DNA of 13,558 nt from NCBI GenBank assembly GCA_023388635.1, contig JAEWFW010000006.1:1-13558 (forward strand). The letters are read 5' to 3'. Source of the DNA: Bacillota bacterium. GTDB lineage: Bacteria; Bacillota; Bacilli; Desulfuribacillales; Desulfuribacillaceae. A model generated the notes under the pieces. The model was given only the letters and a program-made list of their open reading frames with translations, did no database searches and was not told the origin of the DNA. Below, piece by piece: positions 1-7,560 of the stretch (position 1 is its first letter; every line of letters begins with the position of its first letter). The position numbers were made by a program, and so were the translations under genes.

Positions 1-129
1 GGTGTGACTGGTCCAATCGGTCCTACCGGTCCGGCTGGTGCTGCGGGCGTGACAGGTCCAATTGGTCCTACCGGTCCGGCTGGTGTCACAGGTCCAATCG
101 GTCCTACCGGTCCAGTTGGTGTTACGGGT
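1..129 (+). repeat. 36-bp tandem repeats encoding GVTGPIGPTGPA
   Basis: Three near-identical 36-bp units (1-36, 46-81, 82-117) each encode GVTGPIGPTGP plus Ala or Val. A 9-bp GAA insert separates the first and second units. A fourth unit begins at 118 and breaks off at GVTGAG. Units differ only at a few positions, mostly synonymous (for example atcggt/attggt). The array is cut by the window edge, so the total copy number is unknown. Such arrays vary in copy number between strains by slippage or recombination. Confidence 0.9.
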
Positions 130-642
130 GCAGGAGCTATCATTCCTTTCGCTTCTGGAACGGTTCCGGCAGTAGTTACTACTGTGCTAGGAGGTTTAGC
201 AGGAACAACGAGTTTAGTTGGTTTTGGAAGTAATGTTGCTGGAGTCAGTGTCCTTGGAGGAGCTATTGATCTTTCAGGACTAAACAGTTATGCATTTTCT
301 GTTCCAAGAGCCGGAACAATTACATCAATATCAGCATATTTCAGTGTCGCTGTAGCTGCATCGCTAATTGGCTCAACCGTAACGGTAACCGCACAATTGT
401 TCAGTTCAGCAACTCCTAGTGATACATTTACGGCTGTACCCGGCGCTTTGGTCACTTTAGCTCCGCCATTTACGGGCTTAGTGACAATCGGTCAAATTTC
501 TAGTGGTATCACAACAGGCCTATCAATTGCTGTGACACCACAAACGAGACTGTTAATGGTATTCTCCGCAGACGTTACCGCGGGACTTGATATTGCGGCA
601 GCACTTTCAGGCTTTATCAGTGCGGGGGTTTCCATTGACTAA
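1..642 (+). CDS. Collagen-like exosporium/surface glycoprotein, BclA/BclB type (5'-truncated by window)
   Basis: The reading frame is open from the first base, so the N-terminus and start lie outside the window. The first 43 or so residues are Gly-X-Y triplets rich in GPIGPTGPA, the collagen-like stalk found in Bacillota exosporium filament proteins. The remaining 170 residues start at AGAIIPFASG and form a hydrophobic, Ser/Thr/Val/Ala-rich domain ending FISAGVSID. This resembles the C-terminal head domain of BclB-like exosporium glycoproteins, which trimerises the filament. The Thr in GPT triplets is the usual O-glycosylation position in the family. Seen: repeats and domain layout. Known: family role in the spore outer surface. 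Inferred: that this protein is on the spore. The gene stands alone here and ends at a hairpin terminator. Confidence is high for the family and lower for exact localisation. Confidence 0.85.
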   Translation, partial: GVTGPIGPTGPAGAAGVTGPIGPTGPAGVTGPIGPTGPVGVTGAGAIIPFASGTVPAVVTTVLGGLAGTTSLVGFGSNVAGVSVLGGAIDLSGLNSYAFSVPRAGTITSISAYFSVAVAASLIGSTVTVTAQLFSSATPSDTFTAVPGALVTLAPPFTGLVTIGQISSGITTGLSIAVTPQTRLLMVFSADVTAGLDIAAALSGFISAGVSID

Positions 643-674
643 TCGAAACTATTTAAACAACTAAAATATCCTCT

Positions 675-730
675 CCTGGCTGGACGACAAAGGGAATTGC
701 CCCTTTGATATACGTCCAGTCAGGTTTTTT
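675..730 (+). terminator. Rho-independent terminator of the collagen-like gene
   Basis: A long hairpin pairs 675-686 with 713-724 (one G-T wobble). An inner stem pairs caaaggg (688-694) with ccctttg (701-707) around a 6-nt loop. A run of six T follows at 725-730. It lies 33 bp after the stop codon. The complementary strand lacks a good T-run, so termination of the convergent sbcC transcript here is less certain. Confidence 0.85.
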
Positions 731-739
731 CCATATTGT

Positions 740-3700
740 TTATTCTGTGATCGTAATTCGACTGCCATTGAGCCCTTTACTGACGATAATCTTCTTATCA
801 ATTCTTTCCTTCAAGTCTGCCACATGGGATATGATACCGACAAAACGATTTCCATTCGTCAAACGATCGAGCGTCGCGATTGCTTGTCCCAATGATTCCT
901 CGTCTAAAGCGCCGAATCCTTCATCAATAAACAGTGTCTCAATTTCTATTCCTCCGGCGTAGCTCTGAATGACATCGGAAAGCCCTAGCGCCATCGCCAA
1001 TGATGCTTTAAAAGATTCACCGCCGGACAATGATTTCACTGTGCGAATTTTGCCCGTATAATGATCGAGAATATCGAGTTCTAGACCTGTTTGACTCCGA
1101 TAATCGCTGACATCTTCCTTGCGCAGCAATTGATAACGTCCACTGGTCATAAGCGCCATACGTTTATTCGCTTCGAAGATAATCTGATTGAAATACGCCG
1201 TCTGGACATATTGCTCAAACGCCAGTTTCTGCTTCCCTGTTAATTCACCATTCGCTGTCTGCGCCAGATTCCGCAAGTTTAAATAATGTGTTTCCAACGC
1301 TTGGCGCTTCAAAAATACTTTACCGAGCTCGTCTAAAATCGTTCGATTTGTCTGTAAACGGACCATTACCGTCTGGTACCGCTCTTGCAACATTTTCTTC
1401 GAAGTTTGTAACTCCATTTGTTTTTCGATAATCTCTTCAATAACAACTGGTCGCTTGTCTGCCACGCTCGTTTGCAAACGGCTCCATTCTGCCTTTGTTA
1501 GGCGACATTGCTCATGGTACTCTTGAATCGTTTCTCGAAGCGCCTCAATAGCTTCTTTCGATTGTAAACACGATCGATATTCTTGCTCATCGGAAAAGCC
1601 ACATGCTCGTATTTTAGCTTCATACGTATCGAGTGATTGGCGCAATATATGAGTGCTTTCTTGGAATTTTTGTTGATAATCCCGTAACACTGCTTGGTCT
1701 TGCTCTAAGATCCCTTTACTATGTGAATATGCTTTTTCCGCCTTTTCCATCGACAGTCGCAACATTTCCAACTGTTCTTCCAGCAGAGCAATCGCTTCCA
1801 TAGCAGCCAATTTCGATGGGTATTCCAAGAGCGCTTTTAGCGTCGTCAATTGACTGCTCACTACCGCATACCGGTTGGAAACCTCATGGAAAGAATCTGT
1901 AAGTCGTATACGCTCTTGCTCCCATGTCAAAAGTAATTGCTTGAGCTCGTCCTGCCGCTTGATTGCTTGCTCCTTTTTACGTTTTTGTATATGCAGCCTC
2001 TCTTGTTCCACCATTGTTTGTCTCAACATCGCTTGCATATCATGTAAAGATTTTCGCATTTCATCTTTCAGAGCTTCTATTGCCGCACAATCATCAATAG
2101 CTGCTAAATTGACATATTGGTTTTCATATCGATCAAACTTCGCCCGAACAGTTTTATACAGATTATTTTTCGCAGCCGATAATTGCGTCTGTTTGTTCCC
2201 CGTTTTTTCGCTGGCAGTCTGCATTACCTGGCGTTGCTTCTCCATTTGCTGCTTAAGTTCATCTAACTCGGTTTTATCAGGCGCTATCGATGTGAAAGTC
2301 GCTTTATGGGGATGTTCCATAGAGCCACATACGGGACACGGCATACCTTGCTGCAATTGGCTCGCCAGCATCCCTGCCTGTTCGCGGAAAAAGACCGTTT
2401 CTTGTTGAATATATTCGTCCCGCGTCTTTTGGTATTTCGTTTCCACTACTCGGTAAAGTTCCTGTAACTTGCCGTATTCTCGTTCTAAGGACTCAATCGC
2501 GGTAATCTCGTTTAGCACATCTTCAATGATTTGCTGGTTTTCGGTGAGCTTTGCTACACTATTTTCTAATTGCAACAACTGCAATTCAACGCCATCGAGG
2601 TCTGCCAATTGTGAATCAAGAGCTGCTTTTTGCTGATCATACGTCGTTTTTCGGGTATCCAGTTCTACTTGTGATTGCGCATATCTGTGTAATTGTGTCT
2701 GTAAATCTGCCTGCTCTGCCGTCAAACGATCAATTTCTGCATACTGAGGCAAGCTATCATGCAATTTCCTGAGATCACCTGCCAATTGTATGCGAATCGG
2801 TTCGCGCGCTTGTTCCTCAGTCACTTGTCGTTGATGCTCTGTGACAATCGGTTGCTGCTTTTCTATTTTACGGGTGAGTTCAGAAACCGCACTTTGCAAA
2901 TTTTGATAGAACTGTTGCTCTCTGACGTAGTTGGCTTCCAAAGGGCTGACTTCAAATAAAGCCTTTTCCGCAGCCTTTACCTTTCGCTCCATCTGTTGAT
3001 ATGCTGCTGTTTGTTCTTCCAATTGCTGCTTCTGCATTGACACTTGGGCATATTCCGTTAAAGCTCTGTTCGTATCCTCTGCTTCCTTCAAAGCAAGCGA
3101 CTGGGCAATCATATTTTCTTCGACTTTTTCAAGCATAGTCTGTAATTGCACAGATATCGTTTCATCGGCACGAATCATTTCCTCGAGTCGCTCGACAATT
3201 TCCTGATAATGATAAATATTGCGTTGCTCAATAATAGAATTGAGTGAGTCTTTGCTCCCCTCCGACTGTTCTACCCCTTCATTCTCAGCAACCATAATTC
3301 CGTCAAAATATTGTAAAATAACGCGCTCCGTCTCCTCGAACTCCCCACGCAATTGTTTCTCCCTTTGCTTTAATGATAGCTGCAACGCCTGGTATACGTC
3401 TGTATTAAATACCCGGCGAAAAATTTCCGCGCGCTCTTTACTTTCCGCCAACAGCAATTTAAGAAATTCTCCTTGAGCGATCATGACGATTTGCTTAAAT
3501 TGTCTATAATCAATCCCTAATAGCTCGACCACAGCTTGTGTAACTCGCGTGTTGCCCGTAATCACAACGCCGTCCGGGAATGTCAAACTCGCTTCGGCAT
3601 TTTCGAACGTAAATCCATCCCCACTCTTTTTCGGTCTCTGATAGCGTGGATTACGTTCAATCTGATACATTTTACCGCGGTGTAGAAATTGTAACTGTAC

Positions 3701-3934
3701 ATATGTCTTGTCCTGTGTGCGCGTAAAATCGCTGCGCAACGTGTCGACACTGCGGTTGACTCCGCTCGCTTCTCCATATAATGCAAAACTGATCCCATCA
3801 AAAATCGTAGTTTTTCCCGCACCGGTATCGCCAGTAATCAAAAATAGACCATTGCCTCCCAATTGCTGAAAATTGATTTCCACTTTATTCGCATAAGGAC
3901 CGAACGCACTCATAACCAAATGTAAGGGCTTCAT
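740..3934 (-). CDS. sbcC: SbcC, ATPase subunit of the SbcCD DNA exonuclease/hairpin nuclease
   Basis: This is the Rad50-like SMC-family ATPase (1064 aa) that drives the SbcD nuclease to process DNA ends, hairpins and protein-blocked ends. The N-terminal half of the ATPase has the Walker A motif GDTGAGKTT (K41). Long coiled coils rich in Gln, Glu, Lys and Leu run to a central zinc hook CPVC (C533, C536), which sits at the exact middle of the chain. The second coil leads to the signature motif LSGGES (about 969-974), Walker B TLFIDE (D1004, E1005) and the D-loop GALD. Length is typical for Bacillota SbcC. Its ATG overlaps the sbcD stop (ATGA, 4 bp), indicating translational coupling in a sbcD-sbcC operon. 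No key residue is missing. Confidence 0.97.
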   Translation of the reverse strand: MKPLHLVMSAFGPYANKVEINFQQLGGNGLFLITGDTGAGKTTIFDGISFALYGEASGVNRSVDTLRSDFTRTQDKTYVQLQFLHRGKMYQIERNPRYQRPKKSGDGFTFENAEASLTFPDGVVITGNTRVTQAVVELLGIDYRQFKQIVMIAQGEFLKLLLAESKERAEIFRRVFNTDVYQALQLSLKQREKQLRGEFEETERVILQYFDGIMVAENEGVEQSEGSKDSLNSIIEQRNIYHYQEIVERLEEMIRADETISVQLQTMLEKVEENMIAQSLALKEAEDTNRALTEYAQVSMQKQQLEEQTAAYQQMERKVKAAEKALFEVSPLEANYVREQQFYQNLQSAVSELTRKIEKQQPIVTEHQRQVTEEQAREPIRIQLAGDLRKLHDSLPQYAEIDRLTAEQADLQTQLHRYAQSQVELDTRKTTYDQQKAALDSQLADLDGVELQLLQLENSVAKLTENQQIIEDVLNEITAIESLEREYGKLQELYRVVETKYQKTRDEYIQQETVFFREQAGMLASQLQQGMPCPVCGSMEHPHKATFTSIAPDKTELDELKQQMEKQRQVMQTASEKTGNKQTQLSAAKNNLYKTVRAKFDRYENQYVNLAAIDDCAAIEALKDEMRKSLHDMQAMLRQTMVEQERLHIQKRKKEQAIKRQDELKQLLLTWEQERIRLTDSFHEVSNRYAVVSSQLTTLKALLEYPSKLAAMEAIALLEEQLEMLRLSMEKAEKAYSHSKGILEQDQAVLRDYQQKFQESTHILRQSLDTYEAKIRACGFSDEQEYRSCLQSKEAIEALRETIQEYHEQCRLTKAEWSRLQTSVADKRPVVIEEIIEKQMELQTSKKMLQERYQTVMVRLQTNRTILDELGKVFLKRQALETHYLNLRNLAQTANGELTGKQKLAFEQYVQTAYFNQIIFEANKRMALMTSGRYQLLRKEDVSDYRSQTGLELDILDHYTGKIRTVKSLSGGESFKASLAMALGLSDVIQSYAGGIEIETLFIDEGFGALDEESLGQAIATLDRLTNGNRFVGIISHVADLKERIDKKIIVSKGLNGSRITITE

Positions 3935-5085
3935 TTCCGCTCTCCCTCCATTTGCAGAAAAATTTCCGATAACAACCGTCGCTGCTGTTCACTCATTTCA
4001 GAATTATTTTGTGAAAAATAAAATTCGCTAAACAAATCGAGTGGAGATCGGCGTAAAACATTGTCAGCCGTGACCGCTTGCCCCTGTGTTAGTTGCCTGC
4101 TTCTGCTGTTCTCAAAATCGATTTTCATTACATTCGGATATACATGACGCAATTGACCGATCGCATCATAGACCTCTTGCTCATCGGTGAGAATAGCGCG
4201 AATATAATCGTCCCGCCCCTCGGAAAATTGTGCGGCAGTCTGTAATAATTGATGCAATGGTCCTTTAATTTCGCGCATATCCCGCATTGCCGACAAAGGT
4301 AGTTTATCAATTGTAACCTCTCCTTTGCCGCGCAATTCGACTAAGGTCAAGGATTTACGATGGCGCGCTTCTGAGAAGGAATATTTTAACGGAGACCCGG
4401 CATAACGCACCGTCTCCCTGCCAATCATTTGTGGACCGTGCAAATGACCCAATGCCACATAATCGAATGGTGCAAAAACTGAGACGTCCACTTGGTCCAA
4501 CCCTCCAATCGGATCAAGCTCCGATTCCGATCTCTCCGGTTGCTGACTGCCGGAAGTGACAAATTGGTGAGCGACAATAATATTTCGCTCCCGCTCGTCC
4601 AATCCCGCCGATTGAATAATTGTCCGAATAGCATCTTCATAGGAATCGATTGAGGCATTCGGAAAATATGGACGTACATTGGCTGGTTTGACGAACGGCA
4701 GCAAAGCAAAATTTACAAATCCCAAATTGTCACAGAGCAATACCTGCTTTAGCGTACCGGAAAATGTTCCGGCAATATGTACGCCGTTCCTCCCCATAAT
4801 CCGGCTGCCGTAATTCAACCGCTCTGGAGAATCGTGATTCCCACTGACGATCAAAACCTGAATATTGCGTGCCACTAACTCCGTGAGAAACTCATCAAAC
4901 ACTTCCACTGCCTCGGCAGACGGCAGGCTTTTATCATAAATATCCCCGGCAAGCAAAAATGCGTCTGGTCGCTGTTCGTCTGCAATTTGCAACATTTGCT
5001 GCAAAATATATTTCTGATCTTCTAACATACTGAATTCATTGACACGCTTACCGATATGTAAATCCGCCGTATGAAGTAATTTCAT
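3931..5085 (-). CDS. sbcD: SbcD, Mre11-like nuclease subunit of SbcCD
   Basis: This is a Mn2+-dependent phosphoesterase (384 aa) with ssDNA endonuclease and 3'-5' exonuclease activity that works bound to SbcC. Metal-binding motifs appear in canonical order: DLHIG (D8, H10), GDIYD (D48), GNHDSPERL (N83, H84), VAHQFV and GHLHGPQ. The C-terminal part corresponds to the capping and SbcC-interaction region. The ATG at 5085 is preceded by a GGAGAGGG ribosome binding site (5092-5099 on the complementary strand). It is the first gene of a two-gene operon overlapping sbcC by 4 bp. No anomalies are visible. Confidence 0.97.
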   Translation of the reverse strand: MKLLHTADLHIGKRVNEFSMLEDQKYILQQMLQIADEQRPDAFLLAGDIYDKSLPSAEAVEVFDEFLTELVARNIQVLIVSGNHDSPERLNYGSRIMGRNGVHIAGTFSGTLKQVLLCDNLGFVNFALLPFVKPANVRPYFPNASIDSYEDAIRTIIQSAGLDERERNIIVAHQFVTSGSQQPERSESELDPIGGLDQVDVSVFAPFDYVALGHLHGPQMIGRETVRYAGSPLKYSFSEARHRKSLTLVELRGKGEVTIDKLPLSAMRDMREIKGPLHQLLQTAAQFSEGRDDYIRAILTDEQEVYDAIGQLRHVYPNVMKIDFENSRSRQLTQGQAVTADNVLRRSPLDLFSEFYFSQNNSEMSEQQRRLLSEIFLQMEGERK

Positions 5086-5124
5086 ATATAACCCTCTCCA
5101 AACAAAAATCGCTTACAATTTTCT

Positions 5125-5154
5125 ATAATATTCGACAATAAACCACTTCGACAA
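5125..5154 (-). promoter_or_regulatory. Putative sigma-A promoter of sbcDC
   Basis: On the minus strand TTGTCG (5149-5154) is separated by 18 nt from TATTAT (5125-5130). This predicts a start about 33 nt upstream of the sbcD ATG, which leaves room for the ribosome binding site. The -35 matches 4 of 6 consensus positions. Prediction from motif only. Confidence 0.45.
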
Positions 5155-5231
5155 CGAAATGGAATAATCCTCGTTACATTACAAAACACTTGCTCTATCA
5201 GAAAATTAAATACTTCCAACACTTGATAAGT

Positions 5232-5259
5232 TTGTAAAATTGCTTTTAGCTGGTAAAAT
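5232..5259 (+). promoter_or_regulatory. Putative promoter of the CoA-disulfide/persulfide reductase gene
   Basis: TTGTAA (5232-5237) is followed after 16 nt by TAAAAT (5254-5259), about 60 bp before the ATG. The rest of the 235-bp divergent gap with sbcD (5086-5320) holds only A/T-rich sequence and the sbcD promoter. No long inverted repeat is seen in it. The match is moderate and other -10-like boxes (for example TATATA at 5272) exist nearby. Confidence 0.35.
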
Positions 5260-5320
5260 ACATGTGTACACTATATAGCACAATCTATCTACCCAACATA
5301 CTATACTAGGGGGTTTTTCA

Positions 5321-7009
5321 ATGAAAATATTAATTGTCGGTGGTGTCGCCGGCGGTGCGACGGCAGCAGCTCGATTGCGACGCCTCGATGAACATGCTGA
5401 AATCATTATGTTCGAGCGGGGAGAATACATTTCCTACGCCAATTGTGGGTTGCCCTATTATATAGGCGGTACGATTCAAGATAAACAAGCTCTGACATTG
5501 CAAACTCCGGAAAAATTTCACACTCGCTACGCTGTGGATGTTCGCATTAGACATGAAGTGATTGAAATCAATCCAGAGGAAAAATATATTACCGTCACCA
5601 ATTTGGCAAATCAAAGCGTCTATCAGGAGTCCTACGATAAACTCATTTTATCGCCGGGTGCCGAACCACTTTCTCCGCCACTTCCCGGTATTGACCTTGA
5701 TCGCGTATTCAAGTTGCGCACAATTCCTGATACATTACAGATCGATGATTTTATCAAAACGCATTCCCCTAAGACAGCCGTCATCGTCGGAGGTGGCTAC
5801 ATCGGGATTGAGATGGCAGAAAATTTAGTAGATGCGGGACTCGCCGTGGCAATCGTTGAGCATAAAAATTACGTCATTGGACCGCTTGACTATGAAATGG
5901 CATGTATTGTCAATCAATATTTACGCAATAAAGGTATACGACTATTGTTGAACAACGGCGTCCAAGGCTTTTACGACGACGGAAATCACTTGACAGTTGA
6001 TTTAAAGGACGGTTCCCTGCAAGTTGATATGGCTTTGATGGCAATCGGCGTGCGCCCCGACAGCGCCCTCGCGGAAAAAGCCAATCTACAACTAAGCAAT
6101 CGCGGTGCCATCCAAGTGGATCAGCACATGCGCACATCCAATGAACATATATATGCCGTCGGCGATGCCATTGAGGTAACACAATTTGTCGATGGCTCCA
6201 GAGCATATCTGCCGCTCGCCGGTCCTGCCAACAAACAAGGACGAATCGCCGCCGACCATATATGTGAATACGATTCCCGCTATAAAGGTACGCAAGGCTC
6301 GTCGATTCTCAAATTGTTCGACATGACCATTGCCATGACGGGATTGAATGAACGGGCAGCCAAAGCCGCCTGTATCGATTACGACAAACTATACGCTCAT
6401 TCTCCTTCCCATGCGAAATACTATCCAGGAGCGTCAGAAATCAGCATTAAAGTGATTTATGAAAAACAAACCGGGCGCATCCTCGGTGCACAATTAATCG
6501 GCGGCGAAGGAACCGACAAGCGTTGCGACGTGTTGGCAACGGCAATTCGTGCCGGTATGACGGCTTTTGATTTGACAGAATTAGAACTCTGTTACGCTCC
6601 ACCCTATTCATCGGCAAAAGATCCGGTCAATATCGTAGGATACGCCATTGAAAATGTCCTAACTGAAAAAGTACGACAAGCACATTGGCATGATTTAAAG
6701 GAATTTACAAACGATCAGCAAGCAAAGCTTTTAGACATTCGAACGGCACGGGAGTATGCGCAGGGACATATACAAGAAAGCATTCACATCCCTTTAGACG
6801 AACTTCGTAACCAATTACATACACTCGATAAACAGACTACTTATTACGTCATCTGCCACAGTGGTCAGCGCAGCTATAATGCCTGCCGCATCTTGTCCCA
6901 GAATGGTTTTGCATGCTATAACATCTCAGGCGGATACCAACTGTATCATTCGATACTCGCTGAACAGATGTCCCAACAAACAAATTGCCCTTCATCACTG
7001 TCGGTCTAA
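5321..7009 (+). CDS. CoA-disulfide / NAD(P)H-dependent persulfide reductase fused to rhodanese
   Basis: This flavoprotein (562 aa) belongs to the pyridine nucleotide-disulfide oxidoreductase family, CoADR-Rhd (Npsr-like) branch. Members reduce CoA disulfide, CoA persulfide or polysulfide with NAD(P)H in the cytoplasm. The FAD-binding GGVAGGATAAARLRR (7-21) opens the protein. The single redox Cys42 lies in SYANCGLPYYIGG, which is diagnostic for CoADR. The NAD(P) motif VIVGGGYIGIEMAE starts near 153. The second FAD motif YAVGDAIE is near 275-282, and the CoADR motif YAPPYSSAKDPVN is near 424. A rhodanese domain (about 465-550) carries the catalytic loop CHSGQRS with C512. AGGGGG at 5308-5313 gives a well-spaced ribosome binding site. 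It is transcribed alone, convergent with the operon that ends in an ArsR-family gene. Which disulfide or persulfide is the true substrate cannot be told from sequence. Confidence 0.93.
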   Translation: MKILIVGGVAGGATAAARLRRLDEHAEIIMFERGEYISYANCGLPYYIGGTIQDKQALTLQTPEKFHTRYAVDVRIRHEVIEINPEEKYITVTNLANQSVYQESYDKLILSPGAEPLSPPLPGIDLDRVFKLRTIPDTLQIDDFIKTHSPKTAVIVGGGYIGIEMAENLVDAGLAVAIVEHKNYVIGPLDYEMACIVNQYLRNKGIRLLLNNGVQGFYDDGNHLTVDLKDGSLQVDMALMAIGVRPDSALAEKANLQLSNRGAIQVDQHMRTSNEHIYAVGDAIEVTQFVDGSRAYLPLAGPANKQGRIAADHICEYDSRYKGTQGSSILKLFDMTIAMTGLNERAAKAACIDYDKLYAHSPSHAKYYPGASEISIKVIYEKQTGRILGAQLIGGEGTDKRCDVLATAIRAGMTAFDLTELELCYAPPYSSAKDPVNIVGYAIENVLTEKVRQAHWHDLKEFTNDQQAKLLDIRTAREYAQGHIQESIHIPLDELRNQLHTLDKQTTYYVICHSGQRSYNACRILSQNGFACYNISGGYQLYHSILAEQMSQQTNCPSSLSV

Positions 7010-7046
7010 AAAAATTCCCTAAGGCATCTGTGCTATAGCCTAAGGG
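7008..7046 (-). terminator. Terminator of the Fe-S/cytochrome b/arsR operon
   Basis: Stem arms ccctaaggc (7017-7025) and gcctaaggg (7038-7046) pair with one central mismatch. Read on the minus strand, the hairpin is followed by AA and then seven T, the complement of A-run 7008-7014. That T-run overlaps the stop codon of the convergent reductase gene. Confidence 0.7.
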
Positions 7047-7062
7047 GGATCAAAAAGCTGAA

Positions 7063-7097
7063 AGCCCCAAATGTTGATATTACAGCATTTTGGGGCT
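7063..7097 (+). terminator. Hairpin terminator after the persulfide reductase gene
   Basis: Arms agccccaaatg (7063-7073) and cattttggggct (7086-7097) pair with a one-base bulge. The + side is followed only by a T-rich tract (atctatttatttc). The - side is followed by ggggcttt and, after a gap, a run of five T. It may work in both directions between the convergent genes. Confidence 0.6.
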
Positions 7098-7119
7098 ATC
7101 TATTTATTTCTGCTTCCAT

Positions 7120-7209
7120 TTACTTTTCTTCTATGTCTTCTATCTGCTTTTCTTCCATTTGTTTTTCTTCTATGTCTTCTATCTGCTTTCTAGCATTTGA
7201 TATGCCGTC
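7120..7209 (-). repeat. In-frame extension beyond the arsR stop, with a 39-bp tandem repeat
   Basis: Directly after the arsR TGA (7212-7210) the same frame stays open for 29 codons (7209-7123) until TAA (7122-7120). It would encode a highly charged helix-like tail in which KQIEDIEEK occurs twice, 39 bp apart. In the second unit the codon matching CAA (Gln) of the first is TAA, so the repeat itself appears cut by a C-to-T change, and repeat-like sequence (atggaagcag) continues past it. This may be the remnant of a longer C-terminus or the product of stop readthrough. Seen: frame and repeat. Function: unknown. Confidence 0.6.
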
Positions 7210-7539
7210 TCATCTACTGTCGCTCTCTTCATCTTCTTCACAATAATGCTTATATAGTACAGCGATAATCTCTTCTATCCGGCGATCCGCGACAGAATAG
7301 GTGACATTTTGACCGGTTTTGGAAAAATCCAGAATCCCATGGGCTTTCAAAAGTGCCAAGTGCTGAGACAGTGCCGATTGTGTAATACCCGGAATCTTCT
7401 CCCCGAGTGCGCCGACATTTTTTTCGCCTTGAATTAGTTCACATAAAATCAGCAGTCGGTTTTCATTGGCAAGCACCTTCAACAACTCCGCGACTCGCTT
7501 CGCTTTTTGCTCCATTTGTGGTTTTCCTTTTTGTTCCAT
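7210..7539 (-). CDS. ArsR-family repressor with BigR/SqrR-type cysteine pair (probable persulfide sensor)
   Basis: A 109-aa winged-helix DNA-binding protein. The core matches BigR/SqrR-like ArsR proteins: NRLLILCELIQGEK, then the recognition helix QSALSQHLALLKAHG (about 54-68), the wing KTGQNVTYSVAD, and a C-terminal helix ending VLYKHYC. The two cysteines, C33 and C100, are 67 residues apart, as in sulfide/persulfide sensors where a polysulfide bridge releases DNA. The CVC metal-binding motif of classical ArsR is absent. It is the last gene of a minus-strand operon, 21 bp after the cytochrome b gene. Two starts are possible: ATG at 7539 or at 7515, each preceded by AAAGGAAA plus 7 nt. The upstream one is annotated because it lies nearer the previous gene and is equally well placed. 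Sensing chemistry is inferred from family and cysteine spacing. Confidence 0.85.
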   Translation of the reverse strand: MEQKGKPQMEQKAKRVAELLKVLANENRLLILCELIQGEKNVGALGEKIPGITQSALSQHLALLKAHGILDFSKTGQNVTYSVADRRIEEIIAVLYKHYCEEDEESDSR

Positions 7540-7560
7540 ATCCAGCTTTCCTTTCTGCCT

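Noticed and set aside
1..129. Regular repeats considered as a CRISPR array
   Set aside because: The repeats are contiguous, codon-phased and encode Gly-X-Y triplets in an open frame; there are no spacers.
1875..2408. Open frame of 177 codons on the + strand inside sbcC
   Set aside because: It lies wholly antisense to a clearly conserved coiled-coil gene, is Cys/Ser-rich in the way typical of antisense frames, and has no ribosome binding site or recognisable motif. The same holds for the other frames inside sbcC, sbcD, the reductase, the Fe-S gene and the glycosidase.
5221..5231. ACTT-gat-AAGT dyad upstream of the persulfide reductase as a second repressor operator
   Set aside because: It shares only the short ACTT half with the 9367-9398 palindrome and lacks the flanking ATA symmetry. 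Four-base arms are expected by chance in A/T-rich DNA.
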